Shown one piece after another: positions 19,938-30,634 of a stretch of DNA of 64,000 bases (position 1 is the stretch's first letter; each line of letters begins with the position of its first letter). This stretch comes from Marinomonas sp. KMM3893. Its GTDB lineage: Bacteria > Pseudomonadota > Gammaproteobacteria > Pseudomonadales > Marinomonadaceae. The position numbers were made by a program, and so were the translations under genes. The notes beneath the pieces are model-generated. The model was not told the origin of the DNA, did not search any database, and saw only the letters and a program-made list of their open reading frames with translations. The stretch is from contig NZ_SJSC01000005.1 of assembly GCF_004352855.1 (NCBI RefSeq), positions 1 to 64,000 on the forward strand. The letters are read 5' to 3'.

Positions 19938-20192
19938 CTAGTTATCAGGCAGGGTGACATTCACTTCTAAAATGGAACAGTCTTCGATGTTCTCAAGCTG
20001 AATCTGAACATCCTCACTGCCTACTTTGACGTACTTTCTGATCACATCAATGATTTCTTGCTGCATTTGAGGCAAGTAATCAGGTTGCTTACGCTTGCTA
20101 CGCTCGTGCGCGACAATAATCTGCAAGCGATCCTTAGCAACGGATGCAGAGCTTGGCTCGCCTTTGCTTTTAAAGTAATCGAAAATCCCCAC
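19938..20192 (-). CDS. minE: Cell division topological factor MinE
   Basis: An 84-residue protein that drives MinCD oscillation and keeps the midcell free for division. The MinD-activating N-terminal part ([19 protein letters not shown]) and the topological-specificity domain ([16 protein letters not shown]) are complete. The start is GTG at 20192, one base after the minD stop; the ribosome site AGGGGG sits inside the last codons of minD, so translation is coupled. Confidence 0.95.
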   Translation of the reverse strand: MGIFDYFKSKGEPSSASVAKDRLQIIVAHERSKRKQPDYLPQMQQEIIDVIRKYVKVGSEDVQIQLENIEDCSILEVNVTLPDN

Positions 20193-20193
20193 A

Positions 20194-21009
20194 CTAACCC
20201 CCTAATAATCGTTTGAAAAATCCTTTTTTCTGGATTTCCAGAAAACGCAAAGGACGCTCTTCGCCCATTAAGCGATCCACCGCATCCATGTAAGCCAAGC
20301 CGGCTTCTGATTCTGTATCCAAAATAACTGGCGTACCTTGGTTAGACGCCTTAAGCACCGCTTCAGACTCTGGAATCACCCCCAACAAAGGAATGGCCAA
20401 AATATCTTCCACGTCAGACACACTAAGCATTTCGCCCAATGCCACACGCTCAGGGTGGTAACGCGTCAACAGCAGGAATTCTTCGATCGGCTCTTTGCCT
20501 TCTTCTGCACGGCGTGATTTGCTTTGTAAAATGCCCAAAATACGATCCGAATCTCGAACCGACGACACTTCAGGGTTAGTCACAACAATCGCGGCATCCG
20601 CAAAGTACAACGCCATTTGCGCGCCTTTCTCGATGCCCGCTGGCGAGTCACAAATAATGTAATCAAACTCTTTCGCCAACTCTTCAAGAACACCTTGCAC
20701 CCCTTCTTGGGTTAGCGCATCCTTGTCTCTGGTTTGAGAGGCAGGAAGAATATAAAGATCTTTTGTTCGCTTATCTTTAATCAGCGCTTGTGACAAGGTG
20801 GCTTCTTTATTAATCACATTAACAAAGTCATAAACCACACGTCGCTCGCAACCCATAATCAAATCTAGATTACGCAAGCCCACATCAAAATCGATAATTA
20901 CTGTTTTAAATCCTTTTAACGCTATCCCCGTCCCTATCGCTGCACTGGATGTTGTCTTACCAACACCACCCTTGCCTGAGGTGACCACTATGATCTTTGC
21001 CAATGCCAT
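20194..21009 (-). CDS. minD: Septum site-determining ATPase MinD
   Basis: A 271-residue membrane-cycling ATPase that recruits MinC and is stimulated by MinE. The deviant Walker A motif is GKGGVGKTT near residue 11; the ICDSPAGIE block and the C-terminal amphipathic membrane helix ([11 protein letters not shown]) are present. I chose the ATG at 21009 because it gives the conserved [15 protein letters not shown] start; an ATG 11 codons earlier (21042) is possible. Second gene of minCDE. Confidence 0.95.
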   Translation of the reverse strand: MALAKIIVVTSGKGGVGKTTSSAAIGTGIALKGFKTVIIDFDVGLRNLDLIMGCERRVVYDFVNVINKEATLSQALIKDKRTKDLYILPASQTRDKDALTQEGVQGVLEELAKEFDYIICDSPAGIEKGAQMALYFADAAIVVTNPEVSSVRDSDRILGILQSKSRRAEEGKEPIEEFLLLTRYHPERVALGEMLSVSDVEDILAIPLLGVIPESEAVLKASNQGTPVILDTESEAGLAYMDAVDRLMGEERPLRFLEIQKKGFFKRLLGG

Positions 21010-21069
21010 ATCCCCCGATGACTCCACTAAGAGCCTATCCATAAAATATATCTAATAATATTAATGCTG

Positions 21070-21795
21070 TTACAGCGGTATAATTTCTAAGCTATCGTCA
21101 ACCAATAACACTTGTGCTGCTTCTTTCCAAACAATTTTTTGCAAGGCATCGGTTAACATAAAGTTTCCAGCAATGGAGACCAGCTCAGCCTCCATGCTTT
21201 TACAAAAGATTCGTGCGTCTGAGTCGCCTTTCACACCCGCAAGTGCGCGACCACGAAGCGCACCGTAAACATGAATATTGCCATCGGCCAACACCTCGGC
21301 CCCCGCACTGACTTGCGCAAGAATAATCAAATCCCCTTCCGCATAGACTTGTTGTCCAGAGCGAATAGGCTTGGTGATGATTTTTGCAGATTGTGGCACC
21401 AAACGCTCTTCAACGACCGTTTTTACCACCACATCTGGGCTGGATGGCGCACTAACGGGCTCAGGCACATGTATCGGACGCGTTTTGCTCGCTGGCAATA
21501 AAGGAATCGTCACGTCACCAGACCAATGAGGTTTATTCTCTTGGGCACAACGCCAACCAATCACCCCTAACCCCAACCCATTCAACGAATCCACCAAGGA
21601 TTCAAATTCATCAAATGGAATGTCTTGTTCTACTTTCGACAAATCAATAATAATGGGCGCTTGATTAAAAAAATGCGGCACTTGATCAATTTTCTCTTTC
21701 AACTGAGCAACAATGCTTTGCAGTGAAAGTGTCTGAATTTCAAGTAGTACCGTCGTCACTACACTTCCTTTTAACTGGAAGCTTGAGTCTGTCAT
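21070..21795 (-). CDS. minC: Septum site-determining inhibitor MinC
   Basis: A 241-residue FtsZ-assembly inhibitor. The N-terminal domain (FQLKGSVVTTVLLEIQ to about residue 110) contacts FtsZ, a proline-rich linker follows, and the C-terminal beta-helix carries QVYAEGDLIILAQVSAGAEVLADGNIHVYGALRGRALAG. ATG 21795 has AAAGGA eight bases upstream. First gene of the min operon. The 300 bases upstream, shared with the end of sbcC, are AT-rich, and I see no clear promoter or gene in them. Confidence 0.95.
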   Translation of the reverse strand: MTDSSFQLKGSVVTTVLLEIQTLSLQSIVAQLKEKIDQVPHFFNQAPIIIDLSKVEQDIPFDEFESLVDSLNGLGLGVIGWRCAQENKPHWSGDVTIPLLPASKTRPIHVPEPVSAPSSPDVVVKTVVEERLVPQSAKIITKPIRSGQQVYAEGDLIILAQVSAGAEVLADGNIHVYGALRGRALAGVKGDSDARIFCKSMEAELVSIAGNFMLTDALQKIVWKEAAQVLLVDDSLEIIPL

Positions 21796-22098
21796 GCAAA
21801 CCATCCTTTTGTTATGCCCAAACACCCTTAATGAGTGATGGGTGAACGCCACTTTATCAGTAGCGTTTAAAATTCACTTATTCTATCAAGGTTACTAATT
21901 AAAGAAAGGCATGTGGCAAAGTCTTTTCTGCAAATTCAGACTTTATCCAGTAGCGCCTTATAATGCCTTACATTCTACTTTATGTACAATATTGAGCGTG
22001 TTAATAAGCGTTTGATTCATATAATGTTTTACGGTTTATTTACAAGGTTGTTCCCGTGTTTCTGGGGAAAACTTTTCGCACCATAAAACGCTCACCTT

Positions 22099-25000
22099 TT
22101 AACCCGCAGTGGCTTCTACGGCAAACTCGGAGGAAAGCCGGCTTACACCTAACCCACCTTGCTTTGTTAATCGAATTTGCACTGGAATTCGCTCTTTTAA
22201 TGCCTGGATATGACTAATAATACCAATGGTTTTGCCAGAGGATTGTAAATTATCCAAGGCGTCCAAAGCAGACTCTAATGTTTCGTTATCTAAGGTACCA
22301 AAGCCTTCGTCTAAAAACAGCGAATCAATGCTGGTCTTATGAGACACCAAGTCCGACAAAGCCAAAGCAAGCGCAAGACTCACCAAAAAGGATTCACCAC
22401 CGGACAAGGTTTTAGTGTCTCTAGAAGCGTTGGCCTGCCAAGTGTCTACCACCGCCAATGACAAGGCTTCTTCATGGCGCATTAATTGATAGCGACGATG
22501 CAAAATAGCCAAATGCTGATTGGCTAAATAGACCAAATGATCCAAGGTGAGACTTTGCGCAAAACGGCGGAACTTGGCCCCATCAGCCGAACCAATCAAA
22601 TGGTTCAAGCGGTCCAAATGAACCAACTTATCCCGCAAGCTATTTAACGCTTCCAATGAGGCCGCGGCTTGTTGCCTACGCAGCGTCTCTTCACGTATTT
22701 TCTGCGACACCTCTCCCAAGTTGCGATTCAACTGTTGACGCTGACCTTCCAGTGTTTCAACCAAGGCGATCAGCTCATCAAGAGAATAGCGGTCAACCCA
22801 TTCATTGCTAGGCTTTTGCTGTGTATGCACGACCAAGGCGTCTTCTGATTGCTGGTGCAACGCAGCTTGTTGAACCATAGCGTCTTTCAGGGTCGCCAAG
22901 GTCAATTGTAAGGCCTTAACCTCATCCTCCGATAAACACGCCTGTCGCCACGCGCGCTCTTCACTAAAGCCTTTTTCTGTTAACTTCGCCTGCCACACAG
23001 AGTGTGCTGAGATCGACTCTTTATGCAAGGCGCTCAATGACTTCTCTAGCGCTTTTAAAGTAGCCGCCAGCGTCGTCAATGTTTCTTGAACCCGCTCTCG
23101 CGTTTTTAAGACAGAGTCATAATCCGCGCGCTTACTGGCCAATGCGGTTTGCTCACCAGACCTGACCTCTGCCAAGGACTTGCCCGCTAGCGCATCAAAC
23201 AAGGCGGCATCCATGTTGTCCAGCTCGCTGCGTAATGCCTTTGCCTTAAGAGTGACGTCATTCACCTCTACGGCGCTTTCTTTCACTCGATCTTCTAATA
23301 CGGAAATCTCATAACCAAGCTGTTCAATGCGCTTCAATTGCGCATCATGATCCACTTTCAACGCTCGCCATTGTTGCAATGAAGATTGCAGTGCGGATAA
23401 CGATTCCGCCAAAGGAGAAGCCAAATAAGGCTCAGGCACAGCAGCGGCAACCATAGACGCAACCAGCTGTTGATCAATGCGCTCTTTTTCCGCCTGGGCG
23501 GCTTGATATTCCAGCTGCTTTGCGTCAAGGGTTTGACGTAATGAACGACCTTGAAACTCCAACTGCTGAAGATCCTGCGCCTTCTGCTGACCTTGAGTCG
23601 TCACACTAGCCAGCGCCTGTTCCAAGGTGATTCGTTGCTGGTGTGTTTGCGACAAGGCTTGATTGAGTTCAACAGTACGCGTCCATTCTTGTTGAATCGC
23701 AAAGACACAAGACGACATGCGACTCGGGTCAAACACTGACAAGGGCGCCTTGCTATCCAAATCACTAAACACGAGCAACGCATTCAACATGGTTAGCAAC
23801 TCACTTTCTGCAAGCGACAACTCTGTTTTTAAAGCAAGACCTTGCTCCTGACGCATTTCAAGCTCGCGCTCTACCACTTTTTGATCGGCTTTCAGCGCTT
23901 GCCCCGCTTGCACCAAGTCGTCTACTTCAGACTGCAATTGCTGTAAGCGTGTTTGGTTTTCAAGATTCACCTCTTGATGCAAAGCCTGCTCAAGATCGTG
24001 CTCATGGGCACCACACAGTGGACAGGCATCATGCTCACCCAATGACTGACGCAGTTCGTTTAGCGAGACAATATGGCGCTCTGCGTCCACTAATCGAGCC
24101 AAATCCGAACAGTGCGCCTGCTTTTCTGTATAAGCTTGGCGTTGCTGTACGAGCCGCTCCTCTTGTTGTGTCCGTTTATTCACTAAGTCCGCAATGGCTT
24201 CATCCATCTGCTGACTCTGCTGATACTTACCTTGGTACGCCTGATAACGTTGCTCAAGCTCTGTGGCTTTTTGCTGCTGCGTTTCGAGATGCCGATAATG
24301 CTCTTGCCACTCATTCAGCTCCCGTCCAGATGACAGGGTATTGAATGCTTCAATGATCGCGCTCAGCTGTTGCTCCAGCTCCCCTGTATGGCTTTTCTGT
24401 TTCTCCAGTTGCACTTTATCGGCGGCATAAGTGCTCAATGCAGAATCAAGGGAGGCTTGTGCACTAGACACTTCTGCACTCAGGCGAGCTAACGTCTGCT
24501 CATACGTTTGGATAGAAGATTGTTGGTATTGCCAATTCGATAACTGGGACTCAATTGTTTCTGGAGCTTGCCATTCAGACAAGCGCTGCTGATTGCTTTC
24601 ACACGCCAGTTGACTGGCCTTGAGTGCCTGTTTCTGCTGCGTTAACGCACGGACACTCTCACCGTGTTTTTGCTCAAGCGTAAGACGTCGCTTGTCTGTG
24701 TCTAACAGCTGCTCATTGACACTCTCACGTCGAGAAATCAAAGGCTGAATACGGCGACTAATGTCTTCGTTGAATGCCTCCCAGATTTGCGATTGTTGCT
24801 CAAACGCTTGCTTTGCCTCCTCGGCCTGAACATCGAGTTGTTGCATCGCTTTGTTTTGTTCTGAGTACTGTTGGGAGACGTCGGCCTGTTCGCTCTCAAG
24901 CTCGCTTGTTCGCCGCTGAATGTCTGTCAAACGCTCATACTGAGGTCGCAATGCATTCGCAACACTGGCTTTTTCTAATCGCTCTTGATTGGGTTTAAAA

Positions 25001-25818
25001 TTCTCCAGCGCTGCTATCGCCTCCGCACTGCGCTGCTGACTTGTTGCCAATTGCTCAACCAAGTGGGCTTCTGTCTGGCGCCACCCCAGATTGGACTGAT
25101 GCAATTTGAGTTCATCGGCAAGGCTTTTGTCTTCTGCTGTGTAGGAGGCTTCTTGCTCTACGAGCGCTTGCAGTTCGTCTTCACTCAATAGCTGACGCTG
25201 TGCATTGACCGCTTCTAGCTGAACAATTTTCTGCCGCTCTGCTTTGTGCTTTTCAAACACCCACTGCGACACTTGCCCATAGATTTCTGTGCCAGTGAGT
25301 TCTTCTAGTAATTCTGCTCTGTCATTCGCAGAAGCGTTCAAAAACGCCGAAAATCCGCCCTGCGCAAGCAACATAGATTTGGTAAAACGAGAAAAATCCA
25401 ATCCGGTGAGTTCAGCAATCTTATCGATTTTCTCATTAATTTTCGTCGTAATAATGGTGCCATCGCGCTCGCACAACTCGCAGGTCATTGGCTGTAGCTT
25501 TCCATCACTCTTACCCCGAGCACGACGCTGCCCCCAAAAGGCTCGGTAACCTTTTCCTTTTATCTCAAACTCCACTTCGGCGAGACATTCTGCCGTATGG
25601 CGCGTCATTAATTCATTTTGACTGGGGGAGACTTTTAGGCGTGGTGTTTCGTGGTACAGCGCCAAGCAAATGGCGTCCAACAAGGTAGATTTTCCAGAGC
25701 CTGTTGGCCCGACAATGGCAAACACACCAGCGTCGTCAAACGGTGTTTTGGTAAAATCAATCTCCCACTCGCCTTTTAAAGAATTGATGTTTTTTAGTCG
25801 CAACTTACAAATCTTCAT
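22099..25818 (-). CDS. sbcC: Exonuclease SbcC, Rad50-like ATPase
   Basis: The 1239-residue ATPase of the SbcCD nuclease, which cleaves hairpins and processes protein-blocked DNA ends. Walker A is GPTGSGKST (37-45). Long coiled coils flank the zinc-hook CPLCGAHEH at about residue 600. The ABC signature [19 protein letters not shown] and Walker [14 protein letters not shown] are at the C-terminus. Its ATG overlaps the sbcD stop by four bases. It ends about 300 bases before minC in the same direction. Confidence 0.96.
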   Translation of the reverse strand: MKICKLRLKNINSLKGEWEIDFTKTPFDDAGVFAIVGPTGSGKSTLLDAICLALYHETPRLKVSPSQNELMTRHTAECLAEVEFEIKGKGYRAFWGQRRARGKSDGKLQPMTCELCERDGTIITTKINEKIDKIAELTGLDFSRFTKSMLLAQGGFSAFLNASANDRAELLEELTGTEIYGQVSQWVFEKHKAERQKIVQLEAVNAQRQLLSEDELQALVEQEASYTAEDKSLADELKLHQSNLGWRQTEAHLVEQLATSQQRSAEAIAALENFKPNQERLEKASVANALRPQYERLTDIQRRTSELESEQADVSQQYSEQNKAMQQLDVQAEEAKQAFEQQSQIWEAFNEDISRRIQPLISRRESVNEQLLDTDKRRLTLEQKHGESVRALTQQKQALKASQLACESNQQRLSEWQAPETIESQLSNWQYQQSSIQTYEQTLARLSAEVSSAQASLDSALSTYAADKVQLEKQKSHTGELEQQLSAIIEAFNTLSSGRELNEWQEHYRHLETQQQKATELEQRYQAYQGKYQQSQQMDEAIADLVNKRTQQEERLVQQRQAYTEKQAHCSDLARLVDAERHIVSLNELRQSLGEHDACPLCGAHEHDLEQALHQEVNLENQTRLQQLQSEVDDLVQAGQALKADQKVVERELEMRQEQGLALKTELSLAESELLTMLNALLVFSDLDSKAPLSVFDPSRMSSCVFAIQQEWTRTVELNQALSQTHQQRITLEQALASVTTQGQQKAQDLQQLEFQGRSLRQTLDAKQLEYQAAQAEKERIDQQLVASMVAAAVPEPYLASPLAESLSALQSSLQQWRALKVDHDAQLKRIEQLGYEISVLEDRVKESAVEVNDVTLKAKALRSELDNMDAALFDALAGKSLAEVRSGEQTALASKRADYDSVLKTRERVQETLTTLAATLKALEKSLSALHKESISAHSVWQAKLTEKGFSEERAWRQACLSEDEVKALQLTLATLKDAMVQQAALHQQSEDALVVHTQQKPSNEWVDRYSLDELIALVETLEGQRQQLNRNLGEVSQKIREETLRRQQAAASLEALNSLRDKLVHLDRLNHLIGSADGAKFRRFAQSLTLDHLVYLANQHLAILHRRYQLMRHEEALSLAVVDTWQANASRDTKTLSGGESFLVSLALALALSDLVSHKTSIDSLFLDEGFGTLDNETLESALDALDNLQSSGKTIGIISHIQALKERIPVQIRLTKQGGLGVSRLSSEFAVEATAG

Positions 25819-27092
25819 GCTGGCTGCTCCTGACTGTCTTCCATCTCAATCAAACACTGATTGAATAAATTGGTCAGTATCACGCGCTCTTCCTCATCAA
25901 TACCCTCATTGCTTTGTAGGCTTTTATCAAACACATCTTTGACCGTTAATTCAGACAAGGTTTGGCGTGATTCAAAATCCACCTTTTTTGTGTCCGCCGC
26001 GCTTTTTCTCATCACGCGAAGCAATTCAATAGGCTTGCCTTCAATGGCTTCTAGCAGACGCTTATGAAGATCGCTTAAATACTCATCGGCCACCACAGTC
26101 ACTTCTAACCAGAGCGTCTGGTTCTGCGCATTCAGCTCGGTCAGTGACAACGCCTCAATCCGCTTTAAAATGTCTTTAAGGTTGCCATTTAAGCTCTGCA
26201 TAGGCTGGAAACTGGGGATGGTATGGCAGCGAATCGCCTCTTGCCTTTCATCAAAGAGATCCTGCACCTGAGGCTGCTCACCCAATAGCGTCGTATCAAT
26301 GATCACCAACGACTTTTCTCGCCCCAATTCATCAAAGCTCAATGGAATCGGTGAACCGCTGTAGCGAAAGCGACCGTCTTTGGTAATCGCCTGTGCACGG
26401 TGAATGTGGCCAAGGGCCAGGTAATCAAAATGAGGAAACACAGACGTAGGCAAGGCTTCGAGAGTACCAACATACAGATCACGCACCGACTCACTAACTT
26501 GTCCGCCCATGGCCGTTAAATGGCCGGTGCCAATAATCGGCACCGCGCGCTTGAGTGCTTTATTTTTCTCACACGCAAGCTCATACACTTGTTGATAAAA
26601 GTCGCCTATGTGCTGCAACAAGCCAAGCTTCTTATCCTGCTCAGACTGACCAGACACACTTTTCATCACATCTTTAGGGCGTAAATACGGCACCGCGCAC
26701 ACCCAAGCAGACACCTCACCCGCTTTATCGTTAAGCGCAATAACATGGGAATCAAGGTCTTCCAGATTGGCCTGACTCGAGACTTGTGTTTCCAAATAAG
26801 ACAGCAAGCTTTTTGATTCATTGAGCATACTCACCGAGTCATGATTACCCGCAACAATCACCAACTGACATTGGCGAGCTTTCATGTCCAATACCAATTG
26901 ATGGTACATTTCACGCGCATAACTTGGTGGCGACCCTGTGTCAAAAACATCCCCAGCAATAATGACCGCATTGATCGATTCACTGTCCACCAGCGCCAAT
27001 AACCAATCAATAAACGCCCTATGCTCATCACGGCGGGATTTCCCCATGAAATGTTGACCGAGATGCCAATCCGATGTATGAAGAATTTTCAT
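25815..27092 (-). CDS. sbcD: Exonuclease SbcD, Mre11-like nuclease
   Basis: The 425-residue metal-dependent nuclease subunit of SbcCD. Calcineurin-type motifs are [20 protein letters not shown] and GHIH. The ATG at 27092 ([13 protein letters not shown]) matches the family start; the open frame 24 codons upstream is not conserved. It overlaps sbcC by four bases. Confidence 0.96.
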   Translation of the reverse strand: MKILHTSDWHLGQHFMGKSRRDEHRAFIDWLLALVDSESINAVIIAGDVFDTGSPPSYAREMYHQLVLDMKARQCQLVIVAGNHDSVSMLNESKSLLSYLETQVSSQANLEDLDSHVIALNDKAGEVSAWVCAVPYLRPKDVMKSVSGQSEQDKKLGLLQHIGDFYQQVYELACEKNKALKRAVPIIGTGHLTAMGGQVSESVRDLYVGTLEALPTSVFPHFDYLALGHIHRAQAITKDGRFRYSGSPIPLSFDELGREKSLVIIDTTLLGEQPQVQDLFDERQEAIRCHTIPSFQPMQSLNGNLKDILKRIEALSLTELNAQNQTLWLEVTVVADEYLSDLHKRLLEAIEGKPIELLRVMRKSAADTKKVDFESRQTLSELTVKDVFDKSLQSNEGIDEEERVILTNLFNQCLIEMEDSQEQPA

Positions 27093-27178
27093 TAATAGAA
27101 TCCATTTAAAAATATGAACGAGACCCATGTAACCGCGCAATGCCAAACACAATCGCTCACTCAAAAGGCCTAGTAAAA

Positions 27179-28021
27179 CTAACGAACAAAATGCAACTGG
27201 CTGGTTCTAACGCGCAGCGGGCGAAGCGACAGGGCCCACTCTTGGGCTGAAATTTGTTGGCCATGGTAAATAATATTCAAAGCGCCATGGTCTGCATTGG
27301 CAAGCGCTTCTTTGAGAAAAGAGACAAAAGCATCAGCGTCCAAACCAAGACTTGGTTCGTTGTTCGCCGGCAAAAGATAGTGACCTAAATACTGAACTGA
27401 ATAATCCGTCAAGGCATCACGCCAATAAGATTCAAACACACCATTATACGAAGAGGACACCACGACCAAAGGTTCGCCGGAAATGCCCATTTCAAACAAT
27501 AAGCGACCTTTTCGAACGCCTGACGACAAGGCCACCTGAAGAGAATCGCCCTCTGCTAAAGACAGCATACTCTGCCATGCTAAAGCCGTTATAGCTTCTT
27601 TTTGCAGCACGACTTTCAGAGGCGCTCCGGCCGAGTTTAACGCCATGCACTCGAAAAAACCTTGCTCTGCGTCCTCCGAAAAAGACACAGACACACGATC
27701 GCCAAAAGAGTCATCACTTGGCCCCAGTAACGTCAGCTCAACGGCCGCATCGCTAAGCGTTCGCTTAGATACAATAGAAAAGACAGAAGACGCAGAAGGG
27801 ATCTGAGTGGTTAACGACATTCCTGATGAAAGTGACGTCTGGCAGGATAAAATAGATTCGCAATTATCTTGATCATAAAGACGGCACGCACCACACGCCC
27901 CCGCTCGACAACCATGACGCACATAAGCGCCTTGAGACAACAACGACTCAAGCAGATTATCGCCTCGCATTGCGTCAAAACACTTACCATCCAATTCTAC
28001 CGTGAGCGCTTGTGAACCCAT
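27179..28021 (-). CDS. 2Fe-2S ferredoxin-domain oxidoreductase-like protein
   Basis: A 280-residue protein of unknown role. Residues 1-65 are a plant-type 2Fe-2S domain with C38, C43 and C46 (CRAGACGAC) and a fourth ligand at C60 (SCQT). The gap between the third and fourth cysteine is only 13 residues, against nearly 30 in typical ferredoxins. The rest resembles the fold of ferredoxin-reductase domains but lacks clear FAD and NAD motifs, so it may not bind them. The ATG at 28021 follows AGGTGG; an upstream frame to 28108 is less likely. It lies 86 bases upstream of sbcD in the same direction. Confidence 0.7.
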   Translation of the reverse strand: MGSQALTVELDGKCFDAMRGDNLLESLLSQGAYVRHGCRAGACGACRLYDQDNCESILSCQTSLSSGMSLTTQIPSASSVFSIVSKRTLSDAAVELTLLGPSDDSFGDRVSVSFSEDAEQGFFECMALNSAGAPLKVVLQKEAITALAWQSMLSLAEGDSLQVALSSGVRKGRLLFEMGISGEPLVVVSSSYNGVFESYWRDALTDYSVQYLGHYLLPANNEPSLGLDADAFVSFLKEALANADHGALNIIYHGQQISAQEWALSLRPLRVRTSQLHFVR

Positions 28022-28122
28022 GATGCCACCTAACCAATCAATGATTTGGCTATTATGACATATTCTCACTTTCTCACCGCGCCTCTTTCCTAAAAAAGGA
28101 AAAGCCATACCTCAAGCCCAAC

Positions 28123-28322
28123 AAAGACACACACGATATAAGGCTAGAAAATAACGAAGACACACACGCTATCATGCTTAAAATACAACAAAGACACACA
28201 CGATATAAGGCTAGAAAATAACGAAGACACACACGCTATCATGCTTAAAATACAACAAAGACACACACGCTATCATTCTTAATAAATAACGAAGACACAC
28301 ACAGTATCATGCTTAATATCAG
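28123..28322. repeat. Composite tandem repeat, 67-bp unit
   Basis: The unit starts at 28123, 28190 and 28257. Each holds two half-units that begin with AAGACACACACG: half A continues into ATATAAGGCTAGAAAATAACG, half B into CTATCATGCTTAAAATAC. The first two copies are identical; in the third, half A has become B-like. The array contains no spacers. It lies between the start of the 2Fe-2S gene and the end of the cupin gene and runs into the hairpin at 28311-28336. Confidence 0.9.
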
Positions 28323-28336
28323 ATACGATATTAAGC
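28311..28336 (-). terminator. Perfect inverted repeat over the cupin gene stop codon
   Basis: GCTTAATATC and GATATTAAGC form a perfect 10-bp stem with a six-base loop. On the minus strand it spans the cupin stop codon and may end or stabilise that transcript, although no T-run follows. Confidence 0.55.
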
Positions 28337-29023
28337 GTTTTGTACTCGTGAAATTTGATTTTCAACGTCTCTTAGATGACCTGTTTTTATCCAGACTTTG
28401 GCGCCCTCTTTGTCCGCTTTTGCATTTATAGCGCTCTGAAGAGGCGTACGTAGCCAGCTGTTTTTCACTAGCGTATCCGCTTGCTCGTCTATCGAACCAT
28501 CAAGCACCAGCACTTCCGCGCCGTCATTTGTATCTATTAAAATTTCAGCACCTGGTTCAAAGTGCAGCAAACTCACTTCTTCCCATTCGTCTTTATACAA
28601 GGGCGTCACACTCACCCCACGGAAATCAGGGTGCGGCACACTTCCCATAAAGTAGGTTTGAAGGCGTACATGGGTCCTATCACTCGGTTGAAACTGCCAA
28701 AGTTTGACAAAAATAATGCAGCCCTCTTCAGAACCGGGCCTATGCTTAGATTGCGGCGGATTGCGAATATAAGAGCCTGCAGGAAAATCACCATGCTCAT
28801 CTTGAAAAACACCATCCAATACAATGAATTCTTCACCGCCAGTGTGAACATGTGGAGAGAAATGACTGTTAGGCGCATAACGCACAATGGTTGTAGCGCG
28901 TGCGACTTCATCGCCCACTCTGTCCAACGCTCTTCTATCAACACCTGCCATAGGAGATGCAACCCATTCAAGTGACTCACTGTGAACCACCACACGCTGG
29001 CTAAAATCGGCCGCTATTTTCAT
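28331..29023 (-). CDS. ChrR-like cupin protein
   Basis: A 230-residue double-cupin protein resembling the cupin part of the anti-sigma factor ChrR. Residues ~55-60 (HFSPHVHTGGEEFIVLDG) give the metal-binding H-x-H...E pattern of cupin motif 1, and HRPG near residue 95 gives motif 2. The N-terminal zinc-binding anti-sigma domain of true ChrR is missing and no sigma factor gene is adjacent, so it is likely a stand-alone metal cupin. Its substrate or signal is unknown. Confidence 0.82.
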   Translation of the reverse strand: MKIAADFSQRVVVHSESLEWVASPMAGVDRRALDRVGDEVARATTIVRYAPNSHFSPHVHTGGEEFIVLDGVFQDEHGDFPAGSYIRNPPQSKHRPGSEEGCIIFVKLWQFQPSDRTHVRLQTYFMGSVPHPDFRGVSVTPLYKDEWEEVSLLHFEPGAEILIDTNDGAEVLVLDGSIDEQADTLVKNSWLRTPLQSAINAKADKEGAKVWIKTGHLRDVENQISRVQNA

Positions 29024-29194
29024 TTTTGACGCCTTGATTTGGTGTGTTAAATAAAGGGGGTATTGCTATTTCTTACGCTTATTTTATTGGAATACCATCG
29101 TAAGCAAAAATATTTCAATGACATAAGTCTCGATTTACAATCAAAACAAGAAGGCCGATCTATCATCGCCCTTCCGTCGCTTCTTTGTTCATCA

Positions 29195-29410
29195 TTAAGT
29201 CATATGGAAGAAGCAAAGCTTATTGCCATCCAGATCATATACATAAGAGCCATAAAAGAAATCAAAACGTTGACCCGGCGCACCCGCATCCGTTGCACCT
29301 AACTCAATGGCCTTATTGTAAAGCGCCTGAGCCCCCTCAATGGAACCCCCAGGAATCGCAACTTGCTGACCGTTACCACAGCTTTGCTCATTGTTATCAT
29401 GCGGTATTAT
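29195..29410 (-). pseudogene. Truncated VOC/glyoxalase-family gene
   Basis: The minus strand encodes the last ~60 residues of a VOC-family protein: GNGQQVAIPGG, then an alanine-rich helix, GATDAGAPGQR, FFYGSYVYDLDGNKLCFFH and a stop at 29195. The likeness stops near 29390, and a TAG at 29411 closes the frame. The N-terminal half is nowhere in the window. The break is within about 20 bases of a REP sequence (29411-29425), so the gene was probably cut during REP or transposase activity. Confidence 0.75.
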
Positions 29411-29425
29411 CTAAGACAGGCATAC
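29411..29425 (-). repeat. Isolated REP-like copy, inverted
   Basis: Read on the minus strand this is GTATGCCTGTCTTAG, the same core as the REP copies at 30681-30974, but in the opposite orientation and on the other side of the transposase gene. Confidence 0.75.
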
Positions 29426-29435
29426 TTAAAAACCA

Positions 29436-29609
29436 ACTAAAACGAGACGACTGCTGATCAACATCGACAAGCATCCAACTTTTTAGCTCGTATTTTTTAG
29501 ACCTATGTTGTTTTTCTTGAGAAAAAGCACTTCTAATCGAAATTTACTTGGCAGCTGGCCTCAACACATTGCTGATTAAGCATATTAAACGAGACGCTGC
29601 TGTTTAAAG
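29436..29609. other. Non-coding flank of the transposase with a short direct repeat
   Basis: AACGAGACGACTGCTG (from 29441) and AACGAGACGCTGCTG (from 29588) are near-identical direct repeats flanking about 130 bases without a gene. The second lies just after the transposase stop. They may mark an element edge. Confidence 0.45.
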
Positions 29610-30581
29610 CTAAGCGAGGAGTTTCACGCCTTGTTGATTGGGCTTGCGGCGCCTATAGTGAGATTCGCAATAGTGATCGATTGCATCTTCTTGGCCGACA
29701 ACATTCGCCGTTCTTTTTTCAAACTCTGTCGCAATACACAACCAATTTTCAGATGAGATGTGTAGGCGTTGCAAGATTGGCAACAAAGAGGCATCAATAA
29801 TACCTCGCTTGCCTTCTCTGATAATGCGCCCAGTCATATCAAGCAACTCAAAGTAGTCAGTCAGCTTAAAAGGTAAACCGCAAGATACGGCTTTTTTAGG
29901 AGCACCAACAAAAGGAAATAAGGCTTTTGGCTGATGCCCTTCTTTTGCCGAACTCACGCGCCTCTTTAAGCTGGTAAAACTTGAATCTTCCGGTGTTTGG
30001 CTTATTTTCGCTCTGATAGGGTTTAAATCCACATACGCCATGCAGGCTAGGAGTGCGGCTTCGTCTAGTAATGCTTGAGATTTAAAGCGTCCCTCCCAAA
30101 AATGCCCTGTGCAGTCATCTTCAATATTAGCTCTTCGAGCAATAGGCTCATTTAATTCTTTCATAAACCAACTAATATCACTTAAGCGTTGCCTGTAAAG
30201 GCTTGCAGAGGCTTCCACTAAGGCCAAAGCATAGCTAGGTAAAGACTCACCTTTTACGTATTGCTGCGTAAAAGTCGTGCCTTTGTGGAGTTTATGCCAA
30301 CGCTGCAATACATCACGGGTTGACCATGTATCTACTTTCTCAGGGGCTATATGCAAAACGATATGGAGGTGGTTGCTCATCACGGCGTAGGCGCAGACAT
30401 CAATCGAAAATACGCTGGCTAAAAATAACAGTCGATTTTCCACCCAAGCACGGCGATGCTCATAACTTACCCCAGTGGATGAGTCTTCACCGCATAAAAA
30501 AGCCCGGCGAACACAGCGAGAAACGCAATGATAATAAGGGGTATCTGCTAAACACACTTGCTGATTTCTAGGTATTGCCAT
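29610..30581 (-). CDS. REP-associated (IS200-like HUH) transposase
   Basis: A 323-residue member of the Y1/REP-associated transposase superfamily, larger than E. coli TnpA-REP. The HUH metal motif is NHLHIVLH, with H71 and H73. The FWEGRFKSQALLDEAALLACMAYVDLNPIRA block is typical of the long marine RAYT group. Where RAYTs usually have the nucleophilic tyrosine, just before the GRFKS block, I read LNEPIARRAN without Tyr; Y129 is the nearest candidate. It is flanked by REP copies in inverted orientation (29411 and 30681 onward), as expected for a RAYT acting on its own REPs. The start MAIPRNQQVCLADTPYYHC is conserved. Confidence 0.88.
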   Translation of the reverse strand: MAIPRNQQVCLADTPYYHCVSRCVRRAFLCGEDSSTGVSYEHRRAWVENRLLFLASVFSIDVCAYAVMSNHLHIVLHIAPEKVDTWSTRDVLQRWHKLHKGTTFTQQYVKGESLPSYALALVEASASLYRQRLSDISWFMKELNEPIARRANIEDDCTGHFWEGRFKSQALLDEAALLACMAYVDLNPIRAKISQTPEDSSFTSLKRRVSSAKEGHQPKALFPFVGAPKKAVSCGLPFKLTDYFELLDMTGRIIREGKRGIIDASLLPILQRLHISSENWLCIATEFEKRTANVVGQEDAIDHYCESHYRRRKPNQQGVKLLA

Positions 30582-30634
30582 AATCAGGCTCCTCTTCCTT
30601 GAGAAAACACAGATTAAGTATAGATAAGATGAGT

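Noticed and set aside
28123-28322. Possible CRISPR array
   Set aside because: The units are directly joined with no unique spacers, and no cas genes are present; it is a plain tandem repeat.
29185-29457. Open frame of 90 codons on the plus strand
   Set aside because: It is antisense to the VOC remnant, which has clear family likeness on the minus strand.
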